A DNA stretch of 64,000 nucleotides from Archangium lansingense (GCF_026626635.1 NZ_JAPNKA010000001.1:62001-126000); one strand, 5' to 3'; shown: positions 22,946-32,614, counted from the stretch's first letter. Notes: a model not told the origin generated them from the sequence alone. Numbers and translations: made by a program.

Positions 22946-25282
22946 ATGCGCGCTGAGGCCCTGGTGCTCAGGTGGGCGGCGCTGCTGATGGGCGCCGTGC
23001 TGCTCTCCACCGGTTGCGTCACGCTCGGGCCGCGACACGGCGGCAGCACCTCGGAGGGCGCCCGCGCCCTCTCCACGCTGCGGGAGGCGGGCGCGACGGT
23101 GCCTCCTCTTGATGCGCGCTCCTCTCTTGCTTCCATGGAGGCGGGCGAGCACGCCTTCTCCTCCGGGGTGCACGAGCAGGAGCGGCTGCGCCGCCGCCGC
23201 AGTGCCCGCGGGCTGGGCTCGTCCTCCGCCCTGGAGAGCCCGGGCGAGGCGTCCGCGGACGAGGTGGCCAGCACGGGGCTCGTTCCCGAGGAGCCGCCCT
23301 CGTGCGGAGGGCAGGCCGTGCCTCCGGGCTGGCCCGACTTCGCCTCCAGCCGTGAGGAGTTACTGGCGCCCTTCCTCACCTGCACCTCGCCCGGGGAAGT
23401 CCTCGCCCTGCAGGAGCGGGTGGACATGCCCCGGCTGCTGGAGGCCCTGGATGACTGGCGCGCGGTGCGCTTCGGTGCCCTGGGCCCACCGCGCGAGGAT
23501 GTTGCCCGCCTGCTCAACGAAAAGCGCACCGCCCTCCTCGTGAAGGCTCCCGAGGCCTATGGGCGCCTCTACTCCGCGGTGCTCGCCGTCTTCATCGTCG
23601 ACTCGGCCTATGACGATGACTTGAGGGAGATTCTCTTCCTGCTGGCCCGGGACAAGCGGCTGGAGGAAACCCTCGCGCTGCTGCCCGCCTTCCAGGTGGC
23701 GCTGGAGAAGAGGGGGCTGAAGCCCAAGGCCCGTGTGGACAGGGACTCCGAATTCGGAGACGTGGGCCGAGGCGTTCTCCGATTCGGCGCCGACGCGCTC
23801 TCCAGCACTCTCGTGAGCGACGGAGGGCGTGAGCTCGCCTTCTTCCCCATACGGAGCCAACTGCCGCCGGAGTACCAGGAGGCCCTCGCTAGGGCCCAGC
23901 GGGAACTGGTGGAGCACGCCTCCGTGGGCACCCTGGCGCTGAGTGCGTTTGACGACCTCACCTTTGGTGTTCCGCTGGGTGGCTACCACTTCGCCGCCAA
24001 CTCCCTGCATGGCGTGCGGCTGCTCTGGCAGGGAGAGTGGGAGCAGGGCACGCGCGAGGTGGCGCCGGCGCTGGTGCTGGCCTTCGTCGCGGGTGGCAAG
24101 GGCGTGCGCCACCTCGCCAAGGGAGAAGGTGCCACGGGGGGGCGCCTGCGCACCGGGTTGGAGGCCGTGGAAGCGCGGCTGCGGACGCTGACGGAGACGG
24201 CGCGGCAGCTTCACGGGTTGCTGGGCCCGGAGGGCCTGCGGCAGGTGGTGCGCGACATCCGGGCCAGCCGGGAGGCGGGCCGCTTCGTCGCTGCGGGCGG
24301 AGCGGACGCCGCGCTGGCGCTGCTCGAGGCCGGGGGAAATGTGGCCAGGGCCCGGCCGCTCATGTCCAGGGCCAGACCCGGGGCCTCGGGCTCCCCAGTG
24401 AAGAGTGGAGAGAGAGCCAGCACCGGGAAAGCCACCGCGGCGGCGGACGATGCCGCACGACCCTTCCCGAAGCAGGCCCCTGTCACGGAGGGCCTGGGCA
24501 CCCTGGCCTCGCTGGTGGACGAGGGAGCGGGCCACACGCTCCCGGTGGTGGAGGCGAAGCTCGCGGCGGCGGAGCTCGAGGCCGCGGGCCTGCGCCTGCC
24601 CAAGGACGTGAGGGTGCTGGAACAGCACCGCCCCTCCCTCGAAGCCCCGCCGCCCGAGGCCCAGGGCAACCCGCGCTGGCGCGAGTACGTCGAGTACTAC
24701 AACACGCGCTTCAAAGAGGTGGAGAGTGGCACGGCCGCCGAGGGCCCCCTCAAGTGGGCGCCCTACGAGCAGTTGCGCGGGTGGTTTGCCCGGGGGCTGG
24801 CCTTCGAGCGCGACATGGTGAGGATGCTGCAAGAGGACGCGAAGAAGCCTCGGGCTCAGCGCAGCTTTCTCGGGGACTTCGACAGGCCGCGCATCGAAAT
24901 CCAGGTGGGCGTGAGGAAGCCGGGCACCGGCCTGCGCTACGCGGATGTGCTCGTCATCGAGGAAGGCGCGCTCGGCGGAGGGCCACGGCGCGTGGAGTCA
25001 TTCAGTTTCAAGAGCCGCGACCTCTCGGGGCTGGGGGAAAAAGCCCTGAAAGCTCAAATGATCGAGGACGCAAGCGAGGCCCTACAGAAGTACGGTGAGG
25101 CGCTGGATATCCGCCGAGGCTCCCTCCAGTCCCTTTTACCAGGGAGCGGTGAGGTGCAGGTGTCGAGAGTTCGCCTCATCTACGAGGGGGGCAAACCCAT
25201 GCCCAAGAATGTGGACCTGTTGAAGACAGCCGTGGACGAGACCAAGGCAGCGGTTCCGGGAGTGGAGGTGGTGTTTCAATGA
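22946..25282 (+). CDS. large myxobacterial lipoprotein, toxin-like, module 1
   Basis: A 778-residue lipoprotein with signal peptide and lipobox LLSTGC (acylated C24), so it should sit in a membrane facing outward. A variable region (about 30-330) precedes a hydrophobic helical part (FGVPLGGYHFAANSLHG; VAPALVLAFVAGGKGVR), a Pro/Ala-rich linker (about 470-560) and a conserved C-terminal domain of about 200 residues with FERDMV, RIEIQVGVRKP, YADVLVIEEG and SFSFKSRD. The spaced D and K in this last part recall PD-(D/E)XK nucleases but the ExK is not clear. It shares stop/start ATGA with the partner gene, as toxin/immunity pairs often do. A full paralogue is at 39949-42270. ATG 22946 was taken because the signal peptide starts here. 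Confidence 0.7.
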   Translation: MRAEALVLRWAALLMGAVLLSTGCVTLGPRHGGSTSEGARALSTLREAGATVPPLDARSSLASMEAGEHAFSSGVHEQERLRRRRSARGLGSSSALESPGEASADEVASTGLVPEEPPSCGGQAVPPGWPDFASSREELLAPFLTCTSPGEVLALQERVDMPRLLEALDDWRAVRFGALGPPREDVARLLNEKRTALLVKAPEAYGRLYSAVLAVFIVDSAYDDDLREILFLLARDKRLEETLALLPAFQVALEKRGLKPKARVDRDSEFGDVGRGVLRFGADALSSTLVSDGGRELAFFPIRSQLPPEYQEALARAQRELVEHASVGTLALSAFDDLTFGVPLGGYHFAANSLHGVRLLWQGEWEQGTREVAPALVLAFVAGGKGVRHLAKGEGATGGRLRTGLEAVEARLRTLTETARQLHGLLGPEGLRQVVRDIRASREAGRFVAAGGADAALALLEAGGNVARARPLMSRARPGASGSPVKSGERASTGKATAAADDAARPFPKQAPVTEGLGTLASLVDEGAGHTLPVVEAKLAAAELEAAGLRLPKDVRVLEQHRPSLEAPPPEAQGNPRWREYVEYYNTRFKEVESGTAAEGPLKWAPYEQLRGWFARGLAFERDMVRMLQEDAKKPRAQRSFLGDFDRPRIEIQVGVRKPGTGLRYADVLVIEEGALGGGPRRVESFSFKSRDLSGLGEKALKAQMIEDASEALQKYGEALDIRRGSLQSLLPGSGEVQVSRVRLIYEGGKPMPKNVDLLKTAVDETKAAVPGVEVVFQ

Positions 25283-26619
25283 AGTGGCTGAGCGTGCACG
25301 ATCTGAAGCCGGAGGATCTCCTCCGACTCGAGTTCGACACTGTCTTCGACCAGCAGGCGGCGCTGGAGGGACAGCTGGAGCCCTTTCTCCAGGCACTCGA
25401 GGAGTACGCCGGCGAGTGGTTGCCGGACGTCGTTGAAGGCAAGCGGCGCCGCAAATACTCCCGCGCCGCCGTCTGGAAGTCCCTTGAAGAGGAGCGCGGC
25501 CAAAGAACATTGGGGCTCGGACTTTATCGGACGAAGTGGCCCGCGTTGGACATGTCGCTCAGTCTCTGGTTTCCGCCGCTGCCTCCCAAGCTGGGAATCT
25601 TCATCAACGTGAAGCCCCTCTCCTTCTTCGCGGGGGCGGAGCGCTGCCAGCACTTCGTGGAAATGGTGCGCGCATGGGCTTCGCATTACCCCGTTACGTA
25701 CGCTAAGGCCCACAGCACTGATGACACGCAATTGACGGACTCGCCCAACTTCGGCCGCGACGACGAGACTCGCCGCAGAGACGGGTTCGACAAAGTCTAC
25801 GAGGTGTTCTGGCTCAACGTCTTCGGTCCCAAACTGGTGGAGACGGTCGGTCGCGAGCGAATGCTGTCCACCCCAGCCCACTGTGTGGAGGAACTGCCCA
25901 ACGGCTCCGTCCTCCTGGTGACGTGGCCCACCGTGGCGGATTTCGCCAGCAAGGAGGCACGGCTCGCACAGGCTCGCGCCCACGCCCACCTCCGGCCGGA
26001 CCTCGACTTCGACACCGTGCTGCGTACCTTGCATGAGCGCAGTGCCATGCTCGCCCCTGTGGAACCCCGTTTCCATCCGGACCTGGCCCCGCTTCTCTCG
26101 CGGGTGGTGGACGGCGCCGCGAGTCACGAGCGTCAGCGCAGGATCGCCGAGCTCAACGCGTGGTGCCCTCCTGAGCCCGAGGAGTGGCGCCCTGCTGACT
26201 CTGCCCTTCCTGCGGATGTAGAGAATGTGGAGCGCGCTCTCCAGCAGTACAGCCTCTACGCCGAGCATCTCGTGGCGCTGCTGCACTCGGAGGTGCCCTC
26301 CGTCTTCGAGGCCACGCCCGAGTCGCTCACGGATGCCGACTTCTACTTCTGGCGCGAGGAGTTCCCGAAGAGCCGCCAGCGGGAAGCCATCGACGAGCAC
26401 GCGGTGCCCGCCATTGGCGCGTACCTGGGCGAGGTGCTGGTGCGCAACCTGGGCGGCCGGTGGATTCCGCGACAGAAGCTCGAGGAGGCCCAGGTCCTCG
26501 TGGGCAACCGTGTCTGGCTTCCTTTCGTCCGGGCCCGCAACTACATGCGCTCGCTCCAGGCTCTGCTGGACTGCTCCCTCACCTGGCTCTACCGCGTGGC
26601 CGAGCGGCACCGGGGCTGA
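25279..26619 (+). CDS. cytoplasmic partner protein of the lipoprotein, immunity-like, module 1
   Basis: A 446-residue soluble protein starting at the ATG of an ATGA overlap with the lipoprotein stop. Two parts are visible: an N-terminal half (to about 200, with LPDVVEGKRRRKY, LYRTKWPALDMSL, KPLSFF, FVEMVRAW) and a C-terminal half (about 205-446, IGAYLGEVLVRNLGGRW, ARNYMRSLQALL). No signal peptide or membrane helix. The C-terminal half is almost identical to the paralogue at 38609-39952, the N-terminal half is more diverged. Close coupling to an exported toxin-like protein suggests immunity or a chaperone role; this is inferred from context only. Confidence 0.65.
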   Translation: MKWLSVHDLKPEDLLRLEFDTVFDQQAALEGQLEPFLQALEEYAGEWLPDVVEGKRRRKYSRAAVWKSLEEERGQRTLGLGLYRTKWPALDMSLSLWFPPLPPKLGIFINVKPLSFFAGAERCQHFVEMVRAWASHYPVTYAKAHSTDDTQLTDSPNFGRDDETRRRDGFDKVYEVFWLNVFGPKLVETVGRERMLSTPAHCVEELPNGSVLLVTWPTVADFASKEARLAQARAHAHLRPDLDFDTVLRTLHERSAMLAPVEPRFHPDLAPLLSRVVDGAASHERQRRIAELNAWCPPEPEEWRPADSALPADVENVERALQQYSLYAEHLVALLHSEVPSVFEATPESLTDADFYFWREEFPKSRQREAIDEHAVPAIGAYLGEVLVRNLGGRWIPRQKLEEAQVLVGNRVWLPFVRARNYMRSLQALLDCSLTWLYRVAERHRG

Positions 26620-26748
26620 AGCGTGAAACGACACGGTACCACCCTGGACATGAAGCTGCGGCTGGAGGTGGGGCGGCGGCACGGGGGGCTTCCGGCAGGG
26701 GCGTGGACTCCCTCGCGGCGGGGACGGTAGCAGCCGGGAACATGCGTG

Positions 26749-29442
26749 CTACTTCGAGCGCGGCGGGCGGAACGACGGCGCGGCAGCCAGCAGCTCTCGC
26801 AGTCGCCCTTCGGGTACGCGCTCCCACGCGCCGGCCGGGAGGAGCGAGCCGAAGAGGCTGGCGTCGAAGAAGTGCTGCCGGCGCATGACGCGGTCCCACT
26901 GAAACGCGTCGTAGGTCCCCTCGAAGATGAGCTGCCGGACCTCGATGAACGGTGGCTCGCCCTGCGCACCCTCCGCGAGCCACGTTTGCGCCCGCTGCTC
27001 CCACAGGCTGCCCTTGCGATCGACGCGCCCGATCTGCTGCTCGAGGACGGCCGGGTTCCATTCGGCGTGGAACTGCACGACGACGCGACAGGACTCGTGC
27101 AGGTTGAGCCCTTCGCGCCCGACCTGGCTCTGCGCGATGAGTACCCACGGCGAGGCGCCGGGCCGGTTGAAGGCGGCTTGGAGGTAGCGCCGCGTCTGCC
27201 AGCGCGTGTCTCCCTCGAGCAGTCGGGCGTGGACGCTCTGTCGCCCGTTGTCGTCCTCGAGGAGCGCCCGGAGCGCCTCGTGCCGGAGAACGGCCTGCTC
27301 CTCGTCGACATCCTCGTTGTCCAGCTCTCCGAGGAGTGGTCGCAGCCGCTCTTCGACGAACTCGGCGGCCAACGCGTCGAAGCGCTCGTGGGTGACTTCG
27401 TCGGACTCCGAGGTCGTCGCCAGGAAGTCGTCGAGGACGAACGAGACGAGGTGGTCCTCCAGCGCGCCCTCGAGCTCGCGGTCGACCGGCGCGCCGCCGA
27501 GCAACGTCGGGTCGGTGCACCACGCTACGACCGGCTTCTTCGCGCGCTCGCGCACCTGTCGGCGCAAGCGCTTGTAGTCATTGTGGCAGTCGGTCAGCGC
27601 GCGGCGCATCTCGGCGCCGTTGCCCATGGCCAGGCGCCCCGAGAGCGCGCGCTCCGCGCGCAAGCGCTCGAGCTGGCGAAGCGCGATCCCGAGCAACGCG
27701 GAGTCGGTGTGAACATCGTGAGCGATCGGCCTGCTCGCGTCGGCCGCGCGCAGCGCGTGGCGCACGTTGAGCACGTCACGGAGGAGCCGAAGCGGGCGCA
27801 GGAAGACGCCGAAGACGAGCACCTTCTCGCGGTTCAGCGTCCAGCCCTCGATCTCCTTCACAGCAGCGAGGATGCGCGGGTGCTCGGCGTCGGGGTCGAG
27901 CTCGGCCCCGTTCACGGGCGGTAGTCCTTCGAGCACGCGCTTGCGGCCGACGCGCAGACGTCGATACCAGTAGGCTGTGCGCGCGATCTTCCCGCGCGTG
28001 TGATCGTCGACGACGCCGGGCTCGGGAATATGGAGCGGCTCTTCCGTCTCCGACAAGTCGATGCTGACGTGGCCCGCCGACAGCTTCGTGTACGCATCGC
28101 GCACCGCGCGCGGCCAGTCCGCGGTGTCCTTGAGCGTCAGCCCGCGAGCGCTCTGGCTCATGCACTCGGCGGCGAACAGCACGTCGAGCCACGGCGAACG
28201 CTCGCCGACCGTCTCAGCCCAGCCGATCCTCAGCGGCAGTACGTTCCGATGCGGATGTGGGGCGTCACGGAGCCTCCCGGCGGGCAGCTTCTCCCGGAAG
28301 CCTTGGACCAACGGGTCTTCATTACGCCGACGCCGCGTGACGTACGGTGCCAGCGTCTCGGCGAAGTCCCTCGCGGCCGCGCACAGCTCGTCGAGGCGGC
28401 TGTCCTCGTCGGGCGCAACGGCCGCGCGTCCCGCGGCGTCATGCAGGCGCTCGATGACCTGGTTCCCTCGCTCGCGATCGATCTCGCTGCGCGCGCGCTC
28501 GAGGAGCTCGAGCCACTGCGACAGCTTGAGCTCCATCGGTGTCGCCGTGAGGCAAAGCCGCTGCCCGCTCTCCGGCTGCTTCAACAGCACATCGACGAGA
28601 CGCGCGAGCACGGTGCCGGAGACCGCCCCCATCGCCGTGCCTTCGACGTCCACCTCACCCCGGCTCTTGTGGGCCTCGTCGATGACGAGGAGGTCGAACT
28701 CGCCGAGCCACAGGCCCAGGAGATCCTCCACGAGGAGACGCCCATCGTCCTTGAGTGCCTCGATGAGCTTTCTGTTGTCGCCATCTCGCCGGTACGGCGG
28801 CAACTGATCGAGGCGCTCACGGAGCTTGACGCGGTCCTGCCCCCGTACCTGGCGAACCAGCTCTGAGGCGATTCGCCCGGTCGTCACATGCGGATCGTCG
28901 AGCAACCTGCCAGCGAAGGTCCGTCGATCGTCGCGCGTGGCCTGCGCCGTCAGTTCCGCGCGAACGTAGGAGGGAAGGGCTACGCGCCACTCCGCGGGTC
29001 GTCTGCCCTGCCGGACTTGTGGCGCGCGGAAGCCATGTGAGACCAGGAGCCATTCCGTGGCCCCCGGCGCCGGGGCGATCTCCTCCCAGGTCTTCGACTT
29101 CGCGTCTTCGATGAAGTCTCGTACCGAGGTGAACGTCTTGGCGTACGGCATGCCCAGCATGCGCGCTTCGTGCTGCCACTGGTGCATGAGGCCGTGCGGG
29201 ACGACGACGGCGGCCCGGCCGCCTGCTTCGAGGACCGCGTGGACCACGGCGCACGCGATGCGCGTCTTGCCGGTGCCGACCTCGTCGGCCAGCACGACAC
29301 CGCTCTGCGGCAGCCGCTCGGTCATCCACGTGAGCGATGCCCGCTGACCGTCGTCTAGGTGCTGCTCCTCACGTGGCCTGGCCGCGTCCTCCGCGACGCG
29401 CTTTCGAAGCGCGCTGGCTGCGCGGGCCCACGAGAAGCTCAT
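26749..29442 (-). CDS. SNF2/SF2-type helicase of a candidate defence operon
   Basis: An 897-residue helicase-like ATPase. Visible are Q-like upstream residues, Walker A in DEVGTGKTRIA (about 53-60), Walker B/DEAH in LLVIDEAHKS (255-258), motif III LTATPMEL, and the C-terminal RecA-like motifs QVGREGLNL and QQIGRVDRKGS. The order and long insertion between lobes are of the SNF2/RapA-type translocases found in restriction-like systems. Its start ATG 29442 overlaps the stop of the PLD gene (ATGA), so translation is coupled. Codon choice is visibly different from the housekeeping genes nearby. In concert with the PLD nuclease it would move along or unwind foreign DNA. Confidence 0.85.
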   Translation of the reverse strand: MSFSWARAASALRKRVAEDAARPREEQHLDDGQRASLTWMTERLPQSGVVLADEVGTGKTRIACAVVHAVLEAGGRAAVVVPHGLMHQWQHEARMLGMPYAKTFTSVRDFIEDAKSKTWEEIAPAPGATEWLLVSHGFRAPQVRQGRRPAEWRVALPSYVRAELTAQATRDDRRTFAGRLLDDPHVTTGRIASELVRQVRGQDRVKLRERLDQLPPYRRDGDNRKLIEALKDDGRLLVEDLLGLWLGEFDLLVIDEAHKSRGEVDVEGTAMGAVSGTVLARLVDVLLKQPESGQRLCLTATPMELKLSQWLELLERARSEIDRERGNQVIERLHDAAGRAAVAPDEDSRLDELCAAARDFAETLAPYVTRRRRNEDPLVQGFREKLPAGRLRDAPHPHRNVLPLRIGWAETVGERSPWLDVLFAAECMSQSARGLTLKDTADWPRAVRDAYTKLSAGHVSIDLSETEEPLHIPEPGVVDDHTRGKIARTAYWYRRLRVGRKRVLEGLPPVNGAELDPDAEHPRILAAVKEIEGWTLNREKVLVFGVFLRPLRLLRDVLNVRHALRAADASRPIAHDVHTDSALLGIALRQLERLRAERALSGRLAMGNGAEMRRALTDCHNDYKRLRRQVRERAKKPVVAWCTDPTLLGGAPVDRELEGALEDHLVSFVLDDFLATTSESDEVTHERFDALAAEFVEERLRPLLGELDNEDVDEEQAVLRHEALRALLEDDNGRQSVHARLLEGDTRWQTRRYLQAAFNRPGASPWVLIAQSQVGREGLNLHESCRVVVQFHAEWNPAVLEQQIGRVDRKGSLWEQRAQTWLAEGAQGEPPFIEVRQLIFEGTYDAFQWDRVMRRQHFFDASLFGSLLPAGAWERVPEGRLRELLAAAPSFRPPRSK

Positions 29443-31334
29443 CGCAGACCCCACGCGCGGGCAGCGCCATCCAGCACCTCGAAGTACCGGGCTCGCTGCT
29501 TGTCGGTCAGGTGTGGCGAGCTCAGCTCCGGCTCTCGGAGGTGTGCGAAGACGTCGAGCCGGTGCGTCCGCCATGTCGCGATGAGCGCCTCGGGGAACGA
29601 CGCGCGGAACATCCTGTCGAGGTGATCGAGCCAGTCGTCGAGCATCGACTCCGGGAGCGCGGCCTGGAGCGCGGCGACCTGCTCGACGAGCTCGGCGGAG
29701 GCGTGCAGCGCGTAGCTCTTCTCCTGCTCGGGTGCCGCCCCTTTGCCCGCGCCCTTGGTGCCGCCGCCGCCGCCGTCATCACCGTCATTACCGTCGCCGT
29801 CGTCGGTGGCCTCCGCGGGACGGATGGGGAAGTCGAGGAGCGCCGCGAGCGCGTCCGCGTAGGTGTCGAAGCGCGGTGGCTGCCAGCCGACACGCCCGGC
29901 TGCATCCACGACGGGCACGACCCACTTGCGGTTGCTCTCTCCGCGCACGCTGAGGGCGGCCGGGTTCTCGCCGTTCTTCAGGGGGACGTCATCCCCTCGC
30001 TGCACGTCGAACCAGTCGCGCCCCGTCCACGAGATGCTCACGCGCGTCCCGGCCGTGACGTCCTCGCGCCAATGCAGGCTCAGACGTCGCGACGGTTCCG
30101 GCTCGAGGGTGGCCGAGAGAATTGGCGGTGCTTCCAGGATGGGCTGTGCGTCCGGTGCGTCACCCTCCTGGCCCACTATCCACTCGTCGCCGTCGATCGT
30201 CCCTGCTTCATCGGTCCAGAACAACCAGCGCCCGATGGCCTCGCTGTCGAGCCGCTCGTCTACCGCGAAGACCACGCCGGTCTCCACGTTCCCCTCGGGC
30301 ATCGCACCGTGCGTGAGGATGCCCCGGCGCGAGAGGTTGCCAGAGCCGAGGTAGAGCCAGCCATTGCTCACGTGACCATCGCGGAGATAGCCGGCGTACA
30401 CGAACTTCGCGTGCAGCCTCCGGTTGTGGTCCAACGCGTCGAAGGGCCGAACGAGCTCCCAGCCCTCGGTCTCGCCCTCCTTGGCCCATGTCGCCACGGC
30501 GCCCGCTTCGCCGGGATCGACGAGCGCCACGCGCCGCACGTTCGCGGTGAACACGCCCAGGTCCTCGAGCTTGCCGAAGACATCGGGCTTGCGTGCCTTG
30601 GCGGACGGCTCTTCGTAGAAGCCGGAGCCGCACAGCAGCAGGTTCCTCGGCTTGTCGATCGCGCTGCGGAAGCGCTCTCGGATCTGGTCATACAGCGGGC
30701 GATCGAGCGAGTGGATGAAACGCGGCTTGCGGTTCGCGGGCGCTACCGAGGATGCGGCGGCAAGGAGCGCGTCGAGCCGCGCGGTCAGCTTGCGCTCATT
30801 CGTTGGGAGACTCTGTTCGTCGCGGTGGAAGCGCCGCGCGAGGAGCGTCTCCACGAACGCGCCGGCCGCTGCCACTTCCGCACGGTCCTCGGCACGGGCG
30901 GTGCCATCGAGCGGGAGATCGACGACCCAGACCAGCTCGAGCTGCTGCCGCGCCGAGGTATAGGTGAAGTTGGCCGTGAGGACCGCGAGGCGAAGGTGGA
31001 CCGGCGCGCCCGTCCGGTTCGGAGCGAACGCGAGCAGTGCGACCTTCGCGTGCAGGAGCGAGCCGGGATTGACCGCGCGCGGCTGAAACTCGTGAAGACC
31101 GGGGATGCGCCCTGGTGGGAAGACCGCCTGCCGCGACGACGACGAGTGCCCGTCGAGCATCAGGTACACGAGCACGTTCCCCAGCTCCGCGCGCTGTCGC
31201 GGCCGGAGGCCCGTGAAGCGCTGCACGGCGTCCTCGAGGAAGTCCTCAGTGCCCGTCATGGCGACGAGGACCGCGCTTTGCCCAACCATGCCCTCGGGCG
31301 GCACGAAGATGTCGAGGAGCGTCTCGGCGCTCAT
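29439..31334 (-). CDS. phospholipase D-family nuclease of a candidate defence operon
   Basis: A 631-residue PLD-superfamily protein with two half-sites: LLHAKVALLAF (H95, K97) with N122 in TANFT, and RLHAKFVYAGY (H308, K310) with SGN (N333). Such HxK...N pairs are typical of DNA-acting PLD proteins, as in DISARM DrmC and restriction enzymes of the BfiI type. An acidic Gly/Asp-rich linker (GDGNDGDDGGGGG) precedes a helical C-terminal domain of about 100 residues. Its start overlaps the upstream gene's stop as ATGA, and its stop overlaps the helicase start in the same way. It is the likely nuclease of the set. Confidence 0.85.
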   Translation of the reverse strand: MSAETLLDIFVPPEGMVGQSAVLVAMTGTEDFLEDAVQRFTGLRPRQRAELGNVLVYLMLDGHSSSSRQAVFPPGRIPGLHEFQPRAVNPGSLLHAKVALLAFAPNRTGAPVHLRLAVLTANFTYTSARQQLELVWVVDLPLDGTARAEDRAEVAAAGAFVETLLARRFHRDEQSLPTNERKLTARLDALLAAASSVAPANRKPRFIHSLDRPLYDQIRERFRSAIDKPRNLLLCGSGFYEEPSAKARKPDVFGKLEDLGVFTANVRRVALVDPGEAGAVATWAKEGETEGWELVRPFDALDHNRRLHAKFVYAGYLRDGHVSNGWLYLGSGNLSRRGILTHGAMPEGNVETGVVFAVDERLDSEAIGRWLFWTDEAGTIDGDEWIVGQEGDAPDAQPILEAPPILSATLEPEPSRRLSLHWREDVTAGTRVSISWTGRDWFDVQRGDDVPLKNGENPAALSVRGESNRKWVVPVVDAAGRVGWQPPRFDTYADALAALLDFPIRPAEATDDGDGNDGDDGGGGGTKGAGKGAAPEQEKSYALHASAELVEQVAALQAALPESMLDDWLDHLDRMFRASFPEALIATWRTHRLDVFAHLREPELSSPHLTDKQRARYFEVLDGAARAWGLR

Positions 31335-32614
31335 CGAGTACCTCGCGGGTCAACGTCACGCAGGAGCGAGTGCAGGTTCGCGAGGCGGAAGGTCCTGCCG
31401 GTGCGATCGGGCTCGATGCTCTCCGCGCCGTCCTCGAGGCCGCCTGCCTCGCCGGTGGCGTCGATGATGCGGAACAGCGGGCCTCGGACGACGGAGCCAT
31501 CGGCGAGCCCGAGCACCTTGCCCGCGCGCCCAACCAGAAGCCGGATGGCCTCGGCGTCATCGGCAGCAACGACCGCATCGGCGAAGGAGCGGCTCGTGGC
31601 CTCCATCACCGAGGCGCTGTTTGCCTTCTCCACGTAGTTCTTCGCGGCCGTGCGCAGGTCCGCGATGGCCCTCTTGAGCGCCGGGTCGTTGGCGAGCGTC
31701 GCGAGCTTCACGCCGCCGCGTCCTGGCTCCACCGCGCGGGTCAGGTTGGCGACTGCGTCGCGAGCCCGGTCGAGCACCGCGCCGAACCGGAGAGCCGCGA
31801 CGAGCTCGTTGGCTTGCTCGCGATGACCAGCCTCGCGAAGCCGGGGCACGACCACGCCTTCGATGTCCGGCAAGTCGGCCTTGCGCCCAAGCGCCCGCTC
31901 CAGGCGCTGCCGCTTCTCGCTTGCTGGCGTCGAGGTTCCGAGGAGCCTCGAGCGGACCAGTGCACGCTCTTCGTCGGTGGCGTGTTCGGGCGAGAGCGCT
32001 TGAAGGAGGGTCCTGGGCCAGCCAGAGAGCTCCCGGTCGCCGTCGAGCCACCCGAGCAGCCACTTGAGGAGGCTCGTCCCGCCCTTGCCGACGCGCTGTT
32101 CGAGGAACGCGTTGGCCAGGGCTCGCCCGATCGGCTCCAGCTCGAGGAGATCGAAGCGTGAGCCGCGCGCGAAGCCGAGCCCACCGTCGACCCGAATGGC
32201 GCGCGTCGCGGCCTGGCGGTGCGTGTTCCGCACGTAGCTTGTCGCCTGGCGCAGCCGGTGGAACGACCACACCTCCCGCTCGGTGTCGCGACCGAACGCG
32301 CGGCGTCCGAGGATACGCGGCGACGGGGCCTGCGGATCGACGAGGTACTCGAGCTTGCAAGCGAGTGCCTCGATGCCATGGCAGATGGCCGTTGGCTTCG
32401 GCGCGTTCGAGCCCTGGCTCGCCAGCTCCTCATGGAGCGCGAGTGCGGCCAGGGGCCACGAGAGCTGCCTCGCGAACCAGATGCGACCGAGTTCGGGCAC
32501 CACGAGCTCGCGGAAGAACAGGTCGGCCGCGCGCAGATCGAAGTCGAGCGAGAGCCGCGAGGACGTGACCTCGCTCGGTGCAGGAGAGAACCAGTATGCC
32601 GCTGTGTCGCTCAT
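31331..32614 (-). CDS. uncharacterised first gene of the helicase-PLD operon
   Basis: A 427-residue, mostly helical protein that I do not recognise. The N-terminus (SDTAAYWFSPAPSEV, DFDLRAADLFFRELVVPELG) is followed by Arg-rich helices (REVWSFHRLRQATSYVRNTH), a central GxxLLKWLLGWL segment, and a C-terminal helical region. There is no signal peptide or clear catalytic motif. It is the first gene of the operon, coupled by ATGA to the PLD gene, and begins 66 bases past the malic enzyme stop, so the operon may carry its own promoter or read through. By position it may sense or specify the target. ATG 32614 was chosen; upstream frames lie inside the malic enzyme gene. Confidence 0.7.
   Translation of the reverse strand: MSDTAAYWFSPAPSEVTSSRLSLDFDLRAADLFFRELVVPELGRIWFARQLSWPLAALALHEELASQGSNAPKPTAICHGIEALACKLEYLVDPQAPSPRILGRRAFGRDTEREVWSFHRLRQATSYVRNTHRQAATRAIRVDGGLGFARGSRFDLLELEPIGRALANAFLEQRVGKGGTSLLKWLLGWLDGDRELSGWPRTLLQALSPEHATDEERALVRSRLLGTSTPASEKRQRLERALGRKADLPDIEGVVVPRLREAGHREQANELVAALRFGAVLDRARDAVANLTRAVEPGRGGVKLATLANDPALKRAIADLRTAAKNYVEKANSASVMEATSRSFADAVVAADDAEAIRLLVGRAGKVLGLADGSVVRGPLFRIIDATGEAGGLEDGAESIEPDRTGRTFRLANLHSLLRDVDPRGTR

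Noticed and set aside
26749-32614. Complete DISARM system
   Set aside because: Helicase and PLD parts are present, but no methyltransferase and no DUF1998 protein is next to them.
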